From assembly GCF_001039355.2 (NCBI RefSeq), contig NW_019773518.1, positions 8,897-72,896 of the forward strand: a DNA stretch of 64,000 nucleotides. Direction: 5' to 3'. Positions 63,961 to 64,000 of the stretch are shown here, piece after piece. This DNA is from Lingula anatina (taxonomy: Eukaryota > Brachiopoda > Lingulata > Lingulida > Lingulidae). How positions within the stretch are numbered: the first letter of the stretch is position 1; each line of letters opens with the position of its first letter. The notes under the pieces were generated by a model. The model was given only the letters and a program-made list of their open reading frames with translations. It ran no database searches and had not been told where the DNA came from. The position numbers were made by a program, and so were the translations under genes.

Positions 63961-64000
63961 CTGTAAAATTAGGATATTATTAGTATTTGTCCTTTTTCAA

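Overview
The window is animal nuclear DNA: AT-rich, with GT-AG introns of a few hundred bases to several kb, many microsatellites, short non-autonomous DNA transposons and eroded transposase and LINE fragments. It contains an SLC22A18-type transporter, a SUEL/galactose-lectin domain, and a dispersed repeat I associate with marine animals. A marine invertebrate is therefore the best guess. The sequence alone does not fix the phylum.

Four protein-coding loci can be supported. (1) 310-5499, plus strand: a complete nine-exon SLC22A18-like major facilitator transporter of 417 residues. (2) 23821-27262, minus strand: a nearly intronless gene for a long Ser/Arg-rich disordered protein ending in a C-terminal membrane anchor. 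Its frame is interrupted once, either by a 61-nt intron or by a one-base error. (3) 38059 to about 48578, plus strand: an eight-exon gene for a 228-residue single-pass (type II) membrane protein with a Thr-rich, N-glycosylatable ectodomain. (4) 63148-63960, minus strand: three exons of a diverged SUEL/galactose-lectin domain from a gene entering at the right edge.

Exons 2-8 of gene 3 lie in a 5.4-kb block present twice head to tail (44176-49633 and 49651-55053). The join is a single ambiguous base (N at 49634). This looks more like two haplotypes of one locus kept in the assembly than a true gene duplication.

The rest is intergenic or intronic. 5500-23820 holds palindromic and terminal-inverted-repeat elements, an E-box cluster (7354-7439), and an uninterrupted run of 758 T (15673-16430). 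27263-38058 holds a LINE fragment, a Tc1/mariner transposase relic, and the promoter area of gene 3. 55054-63147 holds more inverted-repeat elements and microsatellites but no gene I can support. At least four families of short inverted-repeat elements recur, three of them with identifiable target-site duplications.

The four genes are unrelated and show no sign of acting together. I did not find a clear new multi-gene system. The least explained items are the Ser/Arg-rich tail-anchored protein, the Thr-rich type II membrane protein, and the inverted-repeat families with 5-bp and about 12-bp target duplications.
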